Shown: positions 1 through 9,315, counted from the first letter of the stretch. The stretch is DNA of 64,000 nucleotides from Liquorilactobacillus uvarum DSM 19971 (GCF_001434935.1 NZ_AZEG01000009.1:1-64000), one strand, 5' to 3'. Program-made: numbers and translations. The notes: generated from the sequence alone by a model not told the origin.

Positions 1-51
1 GCCGATAGTAGTTGGGGGATCGCCCCCTGCGAGGGTAGGTCGTTGCCGTGC
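1..51 (+). rRNA. rrf: 5S ribosomal RNA, 3' end (partial)
   Basis: The first 51 bases match the 3' half of a Firmicutes 5S rRNA: a loop and stem ending in GGGTAGGTCGTTGCCGTGC, the usual end of lactobacillar 5S. The 5' part lies outside the window, so an rRNA operon on the plus strand ends here. It is followed at once by a strong intrinsic terminator. Identification rests on remembered family sequence, not on a search. Confidence 0.88.
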
Positions 52-58
52 AAAATAA

Positions 59-97
59 AAGAATCTATTACTGTTAATTGGTAATAGATTCTTTTTT
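59..97 (+). terminator. rrn operon terminator
   Basis: A 13-bp stem (AAGAATCTATTAC pairing with GTAATAGATTCTT) with a 9-base loop, followed by a T run. It sits 8 bases after the 5S rRNA end and closes the rRNA operon. Confidence 0.9.
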
Positions 98-193
98 AGT
101 GAATTTGGCACTAAACTTTTGTTTGAAATAAGTCAACAGTTTATTGCTTAAATTAGAAGTAGGCTTCTTTTTTCTGATGTTTTTAAGAACAAC

Positions 194-787
194 TTACATA
201 TCACCAAATCGTGCAGCGAGTTTTGCTCTGCTGCGGGACATTGCACGATGAACCCGGGTACGGGACAAATTCAGGTCTGAACAAATATGTTCAGGTGTGT
301 AATGTTCAAAAACAAGTAAATTGAAAATAGAGTACTCCATTTCGGACATACTTTCTGACATGGACAGGATTATTTCTTTCGACAAAATTATTGCTAATGA
401 ATTGGGATAAGGCAGATCTGATTTAGAAACAAAATCACCTTGTGTTTCTAAAAGTTTATCAAAAGATTCAGCGTACCTGTCACTCATTCTCTTTTTGGCA
501 CTTTCCTTGCGTAATAGACTGCAGTAACGGTTAAGCAAACTTCGCTGAAAAAATTTCCCAAATGAAACATTAGTCGAACTGTCATAGGCTAGTGCGGCTT
601 GATAGCAAACTATCCGAGCTTCTTGGATTAGATCTTCATTTTCTTGAAATCTAAAATGGTAACGTTTGGCAGCCTTATTGACTAAAGGACGATATTTATC
701 AAAAAGCTCTTTAAAAGAAACGCTTTCATTTTTAGCCTTAATAGCGCTAATCAATGAGTTATCTTGGTCGGTTGATACGTTTTTCAT
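194..787 (-). CDS. sigma-70 family sigma factor, ComX/SigH-like
   Basis: A 197-residue alternative sigma factor. Residues about 20-95 look like region 2, with the core-binding and -10 recognition segment around NEDLIQEARIVCYQAALAYD. Residues about 140-190 form a region-4-like helix-turn-helix (YTPEHICSDLNLSRTRVHRA). Region 3 is reduced, as in the small competence sigma factors (ComX of streptococci, SigH of Latilactobacillus sakei). Such factors direct RNA polymerase to late competence (com) genes. GGAGG lies 8 bases before the ATG. It stands alone beside an rrn operon. Assignment to ComX/SigH rather than another small sigma is inference from size and domain layout; no com-box promoter was found in the window. 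Confidence 0.75.
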   Translation of the reverse strand: MKNVSTDQDNSLISAIKAKNESVSFKELFDKYRPLVNKAAKRYHFRFQENEDLIQEARIVCYQAALAYDSSTNVSFGKFFQRSLLNRYCSLLRKESAKKRMSDRYAESFDKLLETQGDFVSKSDLPYPNSLAIILSKEIILSMSESMSEMEYSIFNLLVFEHYTPEHICSDLNLSRTRVHRAMSRSRAKLAARFGDM

Positions 788-1124
788 TTTTTAATCCTCC
801 ACCTAGTTTAGTTTTTGTTTCCATTAATTAATATACCGGTTTTGGTATAAAAAAAAGGGAAGTACGTTATAAAAGTTAAAAAATATCCTAAAAAATTATT
901 TAAAAAAATGATTTGTTTTTTTGATTAGGATTTAACTTAAAATGAAAGATGCGATTTTTATATGATGTTTCAAAATGTCTTTGAATAAATAAAAACTATA
1001 AAAATAAGCGACATATCAATAAATTTGATATGTCGCTTATTTTAAAGAAACTGTTATTGGGTTAATACGCGTAGTTAGAAGAGATTTTCGCTTAAAAATT
1101 TATTTTTGTACTGCTAAGATAATA
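788..1124. other. gene-free stretch between sigma factor and tRNA-Thr
   Basis: Very AT-rich. It should hold the sigma-factor promoter (minus strand), and it carries the tRNA terminator at 1001-1043. No further ORF with a ribosome binding site was seen. Confidence 0.6.
1001..1043 (-). terminator. terminator of the tRNA-Thr transcript
   Basis: A perfect 19-bp inverted repeat (AAAATAAGCGACATATCAA and its complement) around a 5-base loop. Read on the minus strand it is followed by a T-rich tail and lies about 80 bases after tRNA-Thr. Confidence 0.75.
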
Positions 1125-1197
1125 AGCCACTTACCGGATTTGAACCGGTGACCCCCACCTTACCATGGTGGTGCTCTACCTGCTGAGCTAAAGTGGC
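1125..1197 (-). tRNA. tRNA-Thr (anticodon GGT)
   Basis: Reads as a full cloverleaf on the minus strand. Acceptor GCCACTT pairs with AAGTGGC, the D arm is GCTC/GAGC, the anticodon stem is CCACC/GGTGG around loop ATGGTAA (anticodon GGT, codons ACC/ACU), and the T arm is ACCGG-TTCAAAT-CCGGT. The CCA end is not encoded, so it must be added after transcription. Confidence 0.96.
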
Positions 1198-1285
1198 ATT
1201 GAATTGTTACCTTAGATAGTATATTATATCGTAGTTTTAAAATCAATAACAATTCAAAAAAAATTGCTCTGGATGATAAGCCTTT

Positions 1286-3568
1286 TTAGTTTTTATACGG
1301 TAAAATTACTTGGTGCTCAACTGAGAAAAGCTTAGTAGGAACTTTTTGAATCAAAGGGGATACATCACCAATGCTTAGTAGAACGAGTTCATGCATAGCA
1401 CGTGAGCAAATCGTGTATAGAGTACCAAGTGAATGCTCATTTTGATAATTATGAGCTGATATATCATAAGCAATCACAGCATCAAATTCAAGACCTTTTG
1501 CCAGATAAATAGGTAATATCAAAACACCTTGAGGTACAGCTCTAGCAGTATTATCAATGAGAGTTACGGGACGAATTGAATGAATCTTACGATAGATCTG
1601 TTTGCATTCTTCCATACTATTAGTAATAATAGCGATTGTGGAATTTGAGTTAAGGAGTTGAGCTATTTGTGTATTGATTTTTTTGATTGCATCTGAGTAG
1701 TCATTGGCCAGTAAGACTTTCGGAACTTTGCCTGGACGGGTAAAGGCCTGAATTTTATTACCATCAGGAAGCATCGCCTTAATAAAATTCGTGATACTAC
1801 TTGTTGAACGATAACTTTTATTTAATTGGATGATGCGAGCCTTTTTGACGTTAAGTGTTTTTTTCAGATTGCTCAAGAACTCTGCAGGTTCTTGAATATC
1901 TGAAAAGAGTGCTTGTTCACTATCGCCTAGTAATGTGAGCTTAGCCTGTGGAAAAGCAAATTTAAGATATTTCAATTGTGCTAATGAATAGTCTTGGATT
2001 TCATCAATAAATAAATGGTGAATTTTTTGATTTTGTCCACCTCCAGTCAATAGATCTCTTAGATAAAGTAACGGGGCACAGTCAGCTAAGGAAAGACGGT
2101 GAATTTCAAGTTCCGCATTGAATGAAATTTCAGATCCACGCAAATTTTTCATTAGAAAAGCAGAGTACTGACGGTAAACATCAAGAAAATAATTATTATA
2201 AATTGCATCATAGACTGTCCTAAATCTATCTTTTACTATTTTGAGGGCTAAATAGTTTTCCTCTTCAGCCACTTCCCCGAAGCGGGAACGTTTGTAATCA
2301 GAAATTAATGTGAAATACTCTTCATCGTTAAGACTATCAATTCTCTCTAGAACCCATTTTTTTCGCGTTTCTTTGGCAATTAACAATTTCAACTTTTTTA
2401 TAAGCAGGTTTTTTGTTTCAAAAAAACGTTGTGAGGGGGACATAGCATCTGGGAGAGAAGCGTAGGTTGCTCTTATTAATTCTTTATCGAAAATAACTTG
2501 GTCATCTAGCATGATATCAGTAAACTGAAAGTCATCAGTTTTTAAATCATGGATATAATTTTTTATTTTTTCCATAAATGAAGCAGTTTCTTTTTCTTGT
2601 TTATATTTATGCTCTTCTTTAGATGGAAATAGTCTTTTTTCATAACTATCAAATAATGTTTCGACATTCAAACCTTCAAAACGCTGTGAAAAGAATTCAG
2701 CTAAGGTAACTTGTCGCATGTTGCGCTCGCCTAAACTTGGCAAAACTTCAGAAATATAATGACTGAAAAGAAGGTTAGGTGAAAAGAGCACAAATTGGTC
2801 GGCGTTTAGTTCACTTCTGCTATGATATAGCAAAAAAGCAATGCGTTGAAGAATAGCCGAAGTTTTTCCACTGCCAGCTACTCCTTGAACAAGGAGCAAA
2901 TCGCTTTGTGTATCACGAATGATAATATTCTGTTCCTGTTGAATGGTGGCAACAATATTTTTCATATATTCATCACTGGCACTACCAAGTATTTCTTGTA
3001 GAATGTTGTCACCAACTGTTTCATTAGTATCAAACATATTTTTTATTTGTGCATTTTGAATTAAAAATTGGCGTTTTTTGAGCAGGTCGGTTTCTTGTTT
3101 GCCACTTGGAGCATCATAACTGACTTTGCCTAAAGTACCGTTATAAAAAATACTTGATATGGGTGCGCGCCAATCGTAAATCAAAAAATTTTGCTTCTCG
3201 TCAACAAAGGAAGAAATGCCAATGTAAAGTGTTTCTGGTGTCTGTTCATCTTCATCAAGAATATCTACCCTTCCAAAATAGGGTGATTTTTCAAGATCAT
3301 TCAATGTGGTTAACTGCCCTTTAAGGATAGTTTCTGTTTCAACATTTTTAGCAACCAATTGTTTTTGCTGCTGAACTTCAGCATTTGTTTCAATGCGATC
3401 ATCAATTTCAAAAGTGTTTATTTTTGCATTTTGAACGTAATTTTTTTCAACTGAAGATGTTTCTTGATGGGCTTTTAAATATTCTTGCTCTTTTTTCTTA
3501 AAGGATTTTTTGATTTTAGCTACAACATTATCAACTCGTCTTTGTTCTTGCAGACGTTCTTTATCCAT
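1286..3568 (-). CDS. helD: RNA polymerase recycling motor ATPase HelD
   Basis: A 760-residue UvrD/Rep-like superfamily 1 NTPase. In Bacillus subtilis HelD binds RNA polymerase and, using ATP, removes stalled enzyme from DNA and RNA. The N-terminal 90 residues are charged and coiled-coil-like, matching the arm that enters the secondary channel. The HelD signature SPYFGRVDI ... IYDWRAPISSIFYN follows. Walker A is VQGVAGSGKTSAIL (about residue 228) and the DExx-type Walker B is HLFIDEIQDYS (about 525). A C-terminal helicase-like block, including LPIYLAKGLEFDAVIAYD, completes it. Length fits class I HelD. It is a single gene, divergent from the trpS leader, with a good ribosome binding site (GGAGGGC) before the ATG. 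Confidence 0.93.
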   Translation of the reverse strand: MDKERLQEQRRVDNVVAKIKKSFKKKEQEYLKAHQETSSVEKNYVQNAKINTFEIDDRIETNAEVQQQKQLVAKNVETETILKGQLTTLNDLEKSPYFGRVDILDEDEQTPETLYIGISSFVDEKQNFLIYDWRAPISSIFYNGTLGKVSYDAPSGKQETDLLKKRQFLIQNAQIKNMFDTNETVGDNILQEILGSASDEYMKNIVATIQQEQNIIIRDTQSDLLLVQGVAGSGKTSAILQRIAFLLYHSRSELNADQFVLFSPNLLFSHYISEVLPSLGERNMRQVTLAEFFSQRFEGLNVETLFDSYEKRLFPSKEEHKYKQEKETASFMEKIKNYIHDLKTDDFQFTDIMLDDQVIFDKELIRATYASLPDAMSPSQRFFETKNLLIKKLKLLIAKETRKKWVLERIDSLNDEEYFTLISDYKRSRFGEVAEEENYLALKIVKDRFRTVYDAIYNNYFLDVYRQYSAFLMKNLRGSEISFNAELEIHRLSLADCAPLLYLRDLLTGGGQNQKIHHLFIDEIQDYSLAQLKYLKFAFPQAKLTLLGDSEQALFSDIQEPAEFLSNLKKTLNVKKARIIQLNKSYRSTSSITNFIKAMLPDGNKIQAFTRPGKVPKVLLANDYSDAIKKINTQIAQLLNSNSTIAIITNSMEECKQIYRKIHSIRPVTLIDNTARAVPQGVLILPIYLAKGLEFDAVIAYDISAHNYQNEHSLGTLYTICSRAMHELVLLSIGDVSPLIQKVPTKLFSVEHQVILPYKN

Positions 3569-3673
3569 ACTTAAGCCCTCCTGATTTTATTTTCATAGGA
3601 AGTAATACTAACACACTCTGTATCTTACGACAATTATTTGAGAAACGTTGTTTGATTACAGTATCTCCTGATT

Positions 3674-3702
3674 TTGACTTTAGGATTTTTGTTGGGTACA
3701 AT
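3674..3702 (+). promoter_or_regulatory. trpS promoter
   Basis: TTGACT (3674-3679), a 17-base spacer and TACAAT (3697-3702). Transcription should start near 3709, just before the T-box stem I. Confidence 0.8.
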
Positions 3703-3708
3703 GGTGTT

Positions 3709-3910
3709 ATTGAAACACGCAGATTGAGTAGTCAGATTACCTCAAGAGATGTGTTGTTAGCTGAAAGACACAAAAATCTGATGAATTGGAACTGCATAGA
3801 AGAAATAAGTATAATTGAATAAGAGCTCAAGTGGCAGGATTATCCTGCAATTTAGGTGGTACCGCGGTGAAAAAATCGTCCTATTGCTAGGTGGCAATGG
3901 GTCTTTTTTT
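3709..3910 (+). ncRNA. T-box leader of trpS (Trp specifier)
   Basis: A tRNA-sensing riboswitch. The conserved T-box bulge sequence AGGTGGTACCGCG is at 3854-3866, and an AGTA-type motif occurs early in stem I (GAGTAGTCAG). A TGG codon in the context GAATTGGAAC is the likely specifier, matching tRNA-Trp. The terminator pairs CCTATTGC with GCAATGGG and ends in seven T. Uncharged tRNA-Trp would stabilise the antiterminator and switch trpS on. The exact 5' end is inferred from the promoter. Confidence 0.9.
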
Positions 3911-3936
3911 ATATTTATAATTAATGGAGGAAAATT

Positions 3937-4950
3937 ATGAAAAAAGTTATTTTAACAGGTGATCGTCCAACTGGAAAACTGCATATCGGACATTATGTTG
4001 GTTCACTAAAAAATCGAGTTGCACTACAGAATACAGGTGAATATGATCCTTATATCATGATTGCGGATCAGCAGGCACTGACAGATAATGCACGTGATCC
4101 CGAAAAAATACGCAATTCATTGATTCAAGTGGCTTTAGATTATTTGGCTGTTGGAATAGATCCAGAAAAGTCAACGATTTTTGTTCAGTCACAAATTCCA
4201 GCCCTGACAGAACTAACAAGTTATTACTTGAATCTAGTCACAGTTTCACGTCTTGAAAGAAATCCTACTGTTAAGGCTGAAATTCAGCAAAAAAACTTTG
4301 AACGTTCTATACCAGCAGGCTTTTTCGTTTATCCAGTTAGCCAGACTGCTGATATTACAGCATTTAAGGCGAACCTTGTTCCAGTTGGTGATGATCAAGA
4401 ACCAATGATTGAACAAGCACGTGAAATAGTCAGGAGTTTCAACACGATCTATGGAAAGGACATCTTGATTGAACCCGAAGGTATATTCCCTCCTAAAGGG
4501 GAAGGTCGTCTGCCAGGGTTAGATGGAAATGCTAAGATGAGTAAATCACTAGGGAATTGCATTTATTTATCAGATGACGCTGACACCTTACGTAAGAAAG
4601 TTATGTCAATGTATACCGATCCTGGACACATTCATGTTGAAGATCCGGGGAAAATTAAAGGAAACATGGTCTTCACCTATCTTGATATTTTTGGAACTGA
4701 CAAACCTAAAATTGCCGAATTAAAACAGCATTATCAAGAAGGCGGATTAGGGGATGTTAAAATCAAGCGTTACTTGAATGAGGTTTTAGAAAATGAATTT
4801 GCGCCGATTCGAAAAAGAAGAGCAGAATTTGCCCAAGACATACCTGCTGTATATGACATTTTAAAAAGGGGCAGTGAGAAAGCAAACGAAGTGGCTGAGA
4901 AAACATTGGAAGAAGTTCGAAACGCAATAGGGGTAAATTATTTTGACTAG
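3937..4950 (+). CDS. trpS: tryptophanyl-tRNA synthetase
   Basis: Charges tRNA-Trp with tryptophan using ATP (class Ic synthetase, cytosol). The 337-residue protein has the HIGH-type motif as [10 protein letters not shown] near residue 15 and the KMSKS loop as [10 protein letters not shown] near residue 200. Length is normal for the family. GGAGG lies 7 bases before the ATG. It is expressed from its own T-box leader, so its level should rise when charged tRNA-Trp is short, in step with the two trp biosynthetic operons at 40.5-47.7 kb. Confidence 0.97.
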   Translation: MKKVILTGDRPTGKLHIGHYVGSLKNRVALQNTGEYDPYIMIADQQALTDNARDPEKIRNSLIQVALDYLAVGIDPEKSTIFVQSQIPALTELTSYYLNLVTVSRLERNPTVKAEIQQKNFERSIPAGFFVYPVSQTADITAFKANLVPVGDDQEPMIEQAREIVRSFNTIYGKDILIEPEGIFPPKGEGRLPGLDGNAKMSKSLGNCIYLSDDADTLRKKVMSMYTDPGHIHVEDPGKIKGNMVFTYLDIFGTDKPKIAELKQHYQEGGLGDVKIKRYLNEVLENEFAPIRKRRAEFAQDIPAVYDILKRGSEKANEVAEKTLEEVRNAIGVNYFD

Positions 4951-5003
4951 ATAAACTGCGTGTGGCAAAGTAAGATTTGAGGAGAAGTTTGGAGGGAAGT
5001 ACG

Positions 5004-5939
5004 TTGGAAAATTTGGTTATTCTTGACTTTGGGTCGAACTCAGCACGTTTAGCGATTAATCGCATTTCCGCTGATGGAAATTTTAAAGAGATAAAACGGA
5101 TCAAAGAAACAACTCGTTTGGCCGAAGGTATGGGACAACAGAATAGTACAAAAAAAATGCTTGAACCGAAAGCAGTTGAACGCACTTTGAATGCGGTCAG
5201 GTATTTTATTAAAGTATACCAGAACTATCCTCATAGCAAAGTGTGTGCAATTGCAACAGCAGCTGTTAGAGAAGCTGAAAATAGTGCCTTTTTCTTGCAG
5301 TCTGTAAAAGCATTGACGGGTGTTGATGTCAAAATTCTTTCAGGTCAGGATGAGGCTTATTATGATTATCTTGGTGTCGTTAATTCTCTGCCACTCAAAG
5401 ACTGTCTTATAGTGGATATGGGTGGCGGAAGTTGTGAAATAATCTTAGTTAGAGATAGAAAAGCACAACATTTGACATGTATTCCTTATGGAGCAATCAG
5501 TTTGACTGAGCGTTTTGGGGCTGAAAAAGTAATGAATGCGCAACAACTTTTTAAATTTCAAAATTTTGTTCAGGAACAGTATCAGAAGTTGGAATGGTTA
5601 AAACAAGCTCATGGCGTTCCAATTGTACTACTAGGTGGTTGCAATCGAACTGTTGCTCGTATCCAGAAAAGAAGGTTGCATCAAAGCAACCTTGAACAAA
5701 TTCATGGTTTCAAAATTCCGCGAAAGGATTTTACAGATGTCTACACTGACTTATTAGGAAAAAATAGACGAGAACGGAAGACTATTAGTGGAATGGAACA
5801 GAATCGCGCAGATATTATCTTAGGTGGAATGACACCTATTGTCATGTTGCTTCAAGTTTTGCAGAGTTCCAATGTTGTTTTTTCTGAAAGTGGCGCTCGT
5901 GAAGGTTTTATGCACACTTTTCTTAAGCAACAGAATTGA
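5004..5939 (+). CDS. ppx: exopolyphosphatase / pppGpp phosphohydrolase family protein
   Basis: A Ppx/GppA-type phosphatase of the ASKHA fold that would remove phosphate from polyphosphate or convert pppGpp to ppGpp. The first phosphate loop is VILDFGSNSARLAINR and the second is LIVDMGGGSCEIILV; EAYYDYLGV and a GGCNRT segment also fit. The TTG at 5004 is chosen as start because GGAGGG (4991-4996) is 7 bases upstream; a TTG at 4977 in the same frame lacks a site. At 311 residues it is the short single-domain form. It begins 53 bases after trpS and may be read from the same transcript. No polyphosphate kinase gene is nearby. Confidence 0.85.
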   Translation: MENLVILDFGSNSARLAINRISADGNFKEIKRIKETTRLAEGMGQQNSTKKMLEPKAVERTLNAVRYFIKVYQNYPHSKVCAIATAAVREAENSAFFLQSVKALTGVDVKILSGQDEAYYDYLGVVNSLPLKDCLIVDMGGGSCEIILVRDRKAQHLTCIPYGAISLTERFGAEKVMNAQQLFKFQNFVQEQYQKLEWLKQAHGVPIVLLGGCNRTVARIQKRRLHQSNLEQIHGFKIPRKDFTDVYTDLLGKNRRERKTISGMEQNRADIILGGMTPIVMLLQVLQSSNVVFSESGAREGFMHTFLKQQN

Positions 5940-6015
5940 TTTTTTTATTAAGAGTAATTTGGGATTAGAAAAAAATCCATTAGAACATATTGATGTGCTA
6001 ATTATGGTTTAAATT

Positions 6016-6060
6016 AAAGGAGCTGTGACAAAATTTTGCTTTTTGTTACAGCTCCTTCAA
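6016..6060 (+). terminator. terminator after ppx
   Basis: Stem AAGGAGCTGTGACAAAA pairs with TTTTGTTACAGCTCCTT (one G-T pair) around a 7-base loop. The T tail is weak. The core CTGTGACAAAA/TTTTGTCACAG recurs in other hairpins of this window. Confidence 0.7.
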
Positions 6061-6168
6061 TTATATATGAATTGTTTTAGCCAAAATTTACATCGTTTGC
6101 TGAGATTTTTCTTGAATAAGAAGCTGTTTAAACTATTATTATCTCGCCTATATCATTAAGAAGACCGG

Positions 6169-6954
6169 TTACTGTTTTGACCAATCTTGATTAAAAAACT
6201 TTTGTGAAAGCTTAGCAAGTGTACCATCTTCTTCAAGTGTCTTTAGACTGGTGTTTATTTTGTAGAGTAGTGTTTTGTTGGTTGATGTGATTCCAAATAT
6301 TTTCTGTGAGACAATTGGCGGGAAAGGGGCGTTTTTAGATAGCTCAGCTGAGAGAAGTGGCTCTTTTTGTAGAGCAGCTGAATAAGCATAATCACTCATG
6401 ACTGCAGCTCTAACTTTTTTTTCAAGAACTGCATGCAACATTTTCTGTGACTGTGAATAGCGGGAGAATTTTATATGTTTTCCCTGCAGTGTTGGAGGTA
6501 CGTTTAAATGATTCGAAAGTGCGATTCGGTAATTTACCAAATTGTCCAAGTCACTTATTTTGTGATCTGATAAAGTGATCAGCACATTCGGTTGGTATAA
6601 ATAAGTATCGGTCTTGTAATAAGAATCTTTTTTTAATGCAGCAGGGCTCTGATTTAAAAAGAGTAGCTGAATTTTTCCATGTTCGAACTTACTGTATAAT
6701 CGTTTACGAGAACCAGTAATGAATCTGGCTTGCATATTATTTTTTTTAGCAATTTTTTTGGCAAGTTCGATGTCAAAACCAATTAACTGTTTTTTTTGAT
6801 TATGCCAACTATAAGGTTTATTTTGGGAAACGACACCGACAAGTAAAACACTTTTTTGGGCTGGTTCAGAATTAAAAATAAGTTTTGTGGCAAATGTTAG
6901 ACCTAAAATAATGGAAACCGCAGCTATAATAAAGTATCTATATTTTTTACGCAT
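6169..6954 (-). CDS. extracellular solute-binding protein, family 3 (amino-acid type)
   Basis: A membrane-anchored periplasmic-binding-like domain. A basic N terminus and hydrophobic segment (residues about 4-22) act as signal anchor; no lipobox cysteine is present. The rest follows the family 3 pattern: VGVVSQNKPYSWHNQKKQLIGFDIELAKKIAKK near the start, the linker region in the middle, and a C-terminal LEEDGTLAKLSQKFF typical of amino-acid binding proteins. No permease or ATPase gene is adjacent, so it is an orphan and may serve a distant ABC system or act as a sensor. The start is uncertain: ATG at 6954 and GTG at 6963 have no close ribosome binding site, whereas GGGAGG (6984-6989) is 8 bases from an in-frame ATT at 6975. 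Confidence 0.75.
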   Translation of the reverse strand: MRKKYRYFIIAAVSIILGLTFATKLIFNSEPAQKSVLLVGVVSQNKPYSWHNQKKQLIGFDIELAKKIAKKNNMQARFITGSRKRLYSKFEHGKIQLLFLNQSPAALKKDSYYKTDTYLYQPNVLITLSDHKISDLDNLVNYRIALSNHLNVPPTLQGKHIKFSRYSQSQKMLHAVLEKKVRAAVMSDYAYSAALQKEPLLSAELSKNAPFPPIVSQKIFGITSTNKTLLYKINTSLKTLEEDGTLAKLSQKFFNQDWSKQ

Positions 6955-7072
6955 AATCAGCACGCATTCATTAATGGTGCCTACCTCCCTTTTATACTTT
7001 AATGATTCTAATATTATTATATAATGAAGGACAGATAATTACACCCTAATGTATTCTTAGAGGAGAGAGCAA

Positions 7073-8350
7073 ATGAAAGGCTTGAAAAAATTTTATCGTA
7101 AAACGTTACAGGAGCGTTGGGATGTTTTACAGGATAGAAAAATACTGACGAATGAACAAATCAAGTGTTTGAAAAGGACAACAGATGCAACTGAACTAGG
7201 AAATTCAATGATTGAAAATTTTATAGCTAACTATTCAATTCCAGAGGGAGTAAGCTTCCATTACTTAATCGATGGACGAGATTATATTGTTCCTATGGTA
7301 ACGGAAGAACCATCGGTGATCGCTGCCAGCAGTCATGGGGCTGGTTTAATTAAAAAAGCTGGTGGCTTTAAGACAAAAATCAAACAGCGATTAATGTTGG
7401 GGCAAATAATTCTTGAAGATTTTCAAGATTTTCAAGAATTGAGAGAAAAAATTGATCACGAGCAGGCGTCACTTCTTAGGATAGCCAATGAAGCTCATTA
7501 TTCACTGATTAAACGTGGTGGCGGGGCAAGATGGATTCGATGTAGAAAATTGGCAGATGATTTGATGTCTATTGATTTAGCTGTAGATGTACAAGAAGCA
7601 ATGGGAGCGAATATGCTCAATACAATGTTGGAAGCAGTAGCGGATTATGTGCGAAAAGAATTTAGTCAAACTGTTTTAATGAGTATTTTGTCTAATTATG
7701 CTACTGAATGTCTAGCAGTTGCTGAATGTAGTATGCCACTTTCAAATTTGAAAAAAGAAAATTTTACAGGTGAAGAAATAGGCCATAAAATAGTCCAGGC
7801 GAGTCGAGTTGCTCAACTTGATCCTTATCGTGCGGCGACACATAATAAGGGTATTATGAATGGTATTGATGCAGTTGTTCTGGCAACTGGAAATGATTGG
7901 CGTGCAATTGAAAGCGGAGCACATGCTTTTGCCGCTCGTGATGGTCTGTATCGAGGCCTCAGTCAATGGACAATAGTCGGCGGTCAGTTGAAGGGGCGGA
8001 TTGAACTACCTTTGCCAGTGGGAAGTGTCGGAGGGTCTATCGGAATTTTACCGCTAGTCAAAGTCAATCAAAAAATTTTAAATGTAAAAAGTGCTGAAGA
8101 ACTAGAAAGGATAATTGCTTGTGTAGGCTTAGGACAGAATTTGGCTGCATTGTATGCTCTAGTTTCAGAAGGAATTCAAAAGGGGCATATGAGACTGCAA
8201 ACAAAATCACTGGCAATAGCTGCTGGGGCTAAGGCTGATGAAATTCAACAAGTTTTAAGTATGATGAGTAAGACCAAAGGGAAAAATTTAGCAGCTGCTA
8301 AAGCGGCAATAAAAGAAATTAGGAGGAATAAACAACATGAGAGAAATTGA
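7073..8350 (+). CDS. mvaA: hydroxymethylglutaryl-CoA reductase, class II
   Basis: Reduces HMG-CoA to mevalonate (or the reverse) in the mevalonate route to isopentenyl diphosphate. The 425-residue length and lack of a membrane domain match the bacterial class II enzyme. Visible motifs are EEPSVIAASSHGAGLIKKAGG (substrate and catalytic Glu region), DAMGANMLNT-like QEAMGANMLNTMLE (coenzyme binding) and the dinucleotide-binding segment around AATHNKGIMNGIDAVVLATGNDWRAIESGAHAFAA, which carries the catalytic Lys and Asp. GAGGAGAG precedes the ATG. It overlaps the next gene by 14 bases, suggesting translational coupling. A likely -10 (TATAAT at 7020-7025) lies upstream, but its -35 is weak. Confidence 0.95.
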   Translation: MKGLKKFYRKTLQERWDVLQDRKILTNEQIKCLKRTTDATELGNSMIENFIANYSIPEGVSFHYLIDGRDYIVPMVTEEPSVIAASSHGAGLIKKAGGFKTKIKQRLMLGQIILEDFQDFQELREKIDHEQASLLRIANEAHYSLIKRGGGARWIRCRKLADDLMSIDLAVDVQEAMGANMLNTMLEAVADYVRKEFSQTVLMSILSNYATECLAVAECSMPLSNLKKENFTGEEIGHKIVQASRVAQLDPYRAATHNKGIMNGIDAVVLATGNDWRAIESGAHAFAARDGLYRGLSQWTIVGGQLKGRIELPLPVGSVGGSIGILPLVKVNQKILNVKSAEELERIIACVGLGQNLAALYALVSEGIQKGHMRLQTKSLAIAAGAKADEIQQVLSMMSKTKGKNLAAAKAAIKEIRRNKQHERN

Positions 8351-9293
8351 ATTAAATGAAGCAGCAAAAAAAGTAATTGCTGAATTAAAAGAGATTTATC
8401 CTGATGAGTTAAAGATTAAGTATCACGATAAAAAAGCTGGTTTTTTAAGACATGATCAAGCGCAACAGTATTTGCACGATGGCAAAATGGTAATAGAAGT
8501 AAACGATGTAACAGAAGCAAATTATACAGTTTCACATGAGTTACTGCATTTGCTATTGCTGTTCAAGGGTGCTCCACAAATCTCGTTTAATATTACAACT
8601 GGTAGTGAAGAATTGGACAATAAAATAATGGCAACTGGAATGGAACTTTATGATACAGTTTTGCATTTTATTGTGTATCGGCAACAAAAAGAGCGCGGAT
8701 TAATCAATGAAAAGGTTAAAGAACTATATTTTAAAGGAGTCTTGGCAACACTAAAACCAGAGCCTTCAGATCATACTGATGAATGGATGGTTTTAAGGAC
8801 ATTGACACTATTGGATACATTAGTCTTTTTCAGGGATGAAGAGGGGCATATCTTACCTAAATTAGAGAAATTATATCCACGAACATTTACCGCCGCCCAA
8901 AGAATTTATAAGGCATTAACAGTGAAGAATATTAGCTCAGCCTTTGAAATAAGAAGGGCAGTTGTCAAAGTATTTCGTTTGTTTGATCAGCAATTAGAGC
9001 AATGGAAAATGTCGCAGATGAATCTACAGAATTTTGTGACCTTGACGGTTGTTCTGAGTAAAAGGCAGAAACGATTGGAAGTGCGGCAGTTATTTTCTAT
9101 TTTTCATTCTGAATTACATGAAAATCTACAAGACACAACTGCGTATATCGGCATTTCAAAAGCTGATCAGCAAAACACTTTCGTTTTACCGACACCTCGA
9201 AGTAAAAAAACGGAAGATGAGTTTAAACGTATCTATGCGATGCCAATTGGGGAATTTATGGATGAGCTTGCAATACCTTATTTAACACGTTGA
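8337..9293 (+). CDS. HELLH-motif protein of the lactobacillar 'IpaB/EvcA' family
   Basis: A 318-residue protein of unknown function. The clearest motif is a zincin-like HELLH at residues about 67-71 (TVSHELLHLLLL), preceded by a short conserved N-terminal block (IKYHDKKAGFLRHDQA). The C-terminal half is helical and charged. No signal peptide or membrane segment is seen, so it is probably cytosolic. It overlaps mvaA by 14 bases and is followed by a sirtuin 22 bases later, so the three form one transcription unit. Database entries name such proteins IpaB/EvcA, a label without functional support. The third zinc ligand cannot be placed with certainty; M-x-x-G-M-E-L-Y at about 104-110 is one candidate site for a downstream Glu. 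Confidence 0.6.
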   Translation: MREIELNEAAKKVIAELKEIYPDELKIKYHDKKAGFLRHDQAQQYLHDGKMVIEVNDVTEANYTVSHELLHLLLLFKGAPQISFNITTGSEELDNKIMATGMELYDTVLHFIVYRQQKERGLINEKVKELYFKGVLATLKPEPSDHTDEWMVLRTLTLLDTLVFFRDEEGHILPKLEKLYPRTFTAAQRIYKALTVKNISSAFEIRRAVVKVFRLFDQQLEQWKMSQMNLQNFVTLTVVLSKRQKRLEVRQLFSIFHSELHENLQDTTAYIGISKADQQNTFVLPTPRSKKTEDEFKRIYAMPIGEFMDELAIPYLTR

Positions 9294-9315
9294 ACCGTTG
9301 TTAGGAGGATAGTTA

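Larger units (their letters stand above)
3569..3936 (+). other. helD-trpS intergenic region
   Basis: Holds the divergent helD promoter region and, on the plus strand, the trpS promoter (3674-3702) and T-box leader (about 3709-3910). No other gene was seen. Confidence 0.8.

Noticed and set aside
4763-5185. 140-codon minus-strand ORF across the trpS-ppx junction
   Set aside because: Shadow of two well-supported genes; no ribosome binding site, no family.
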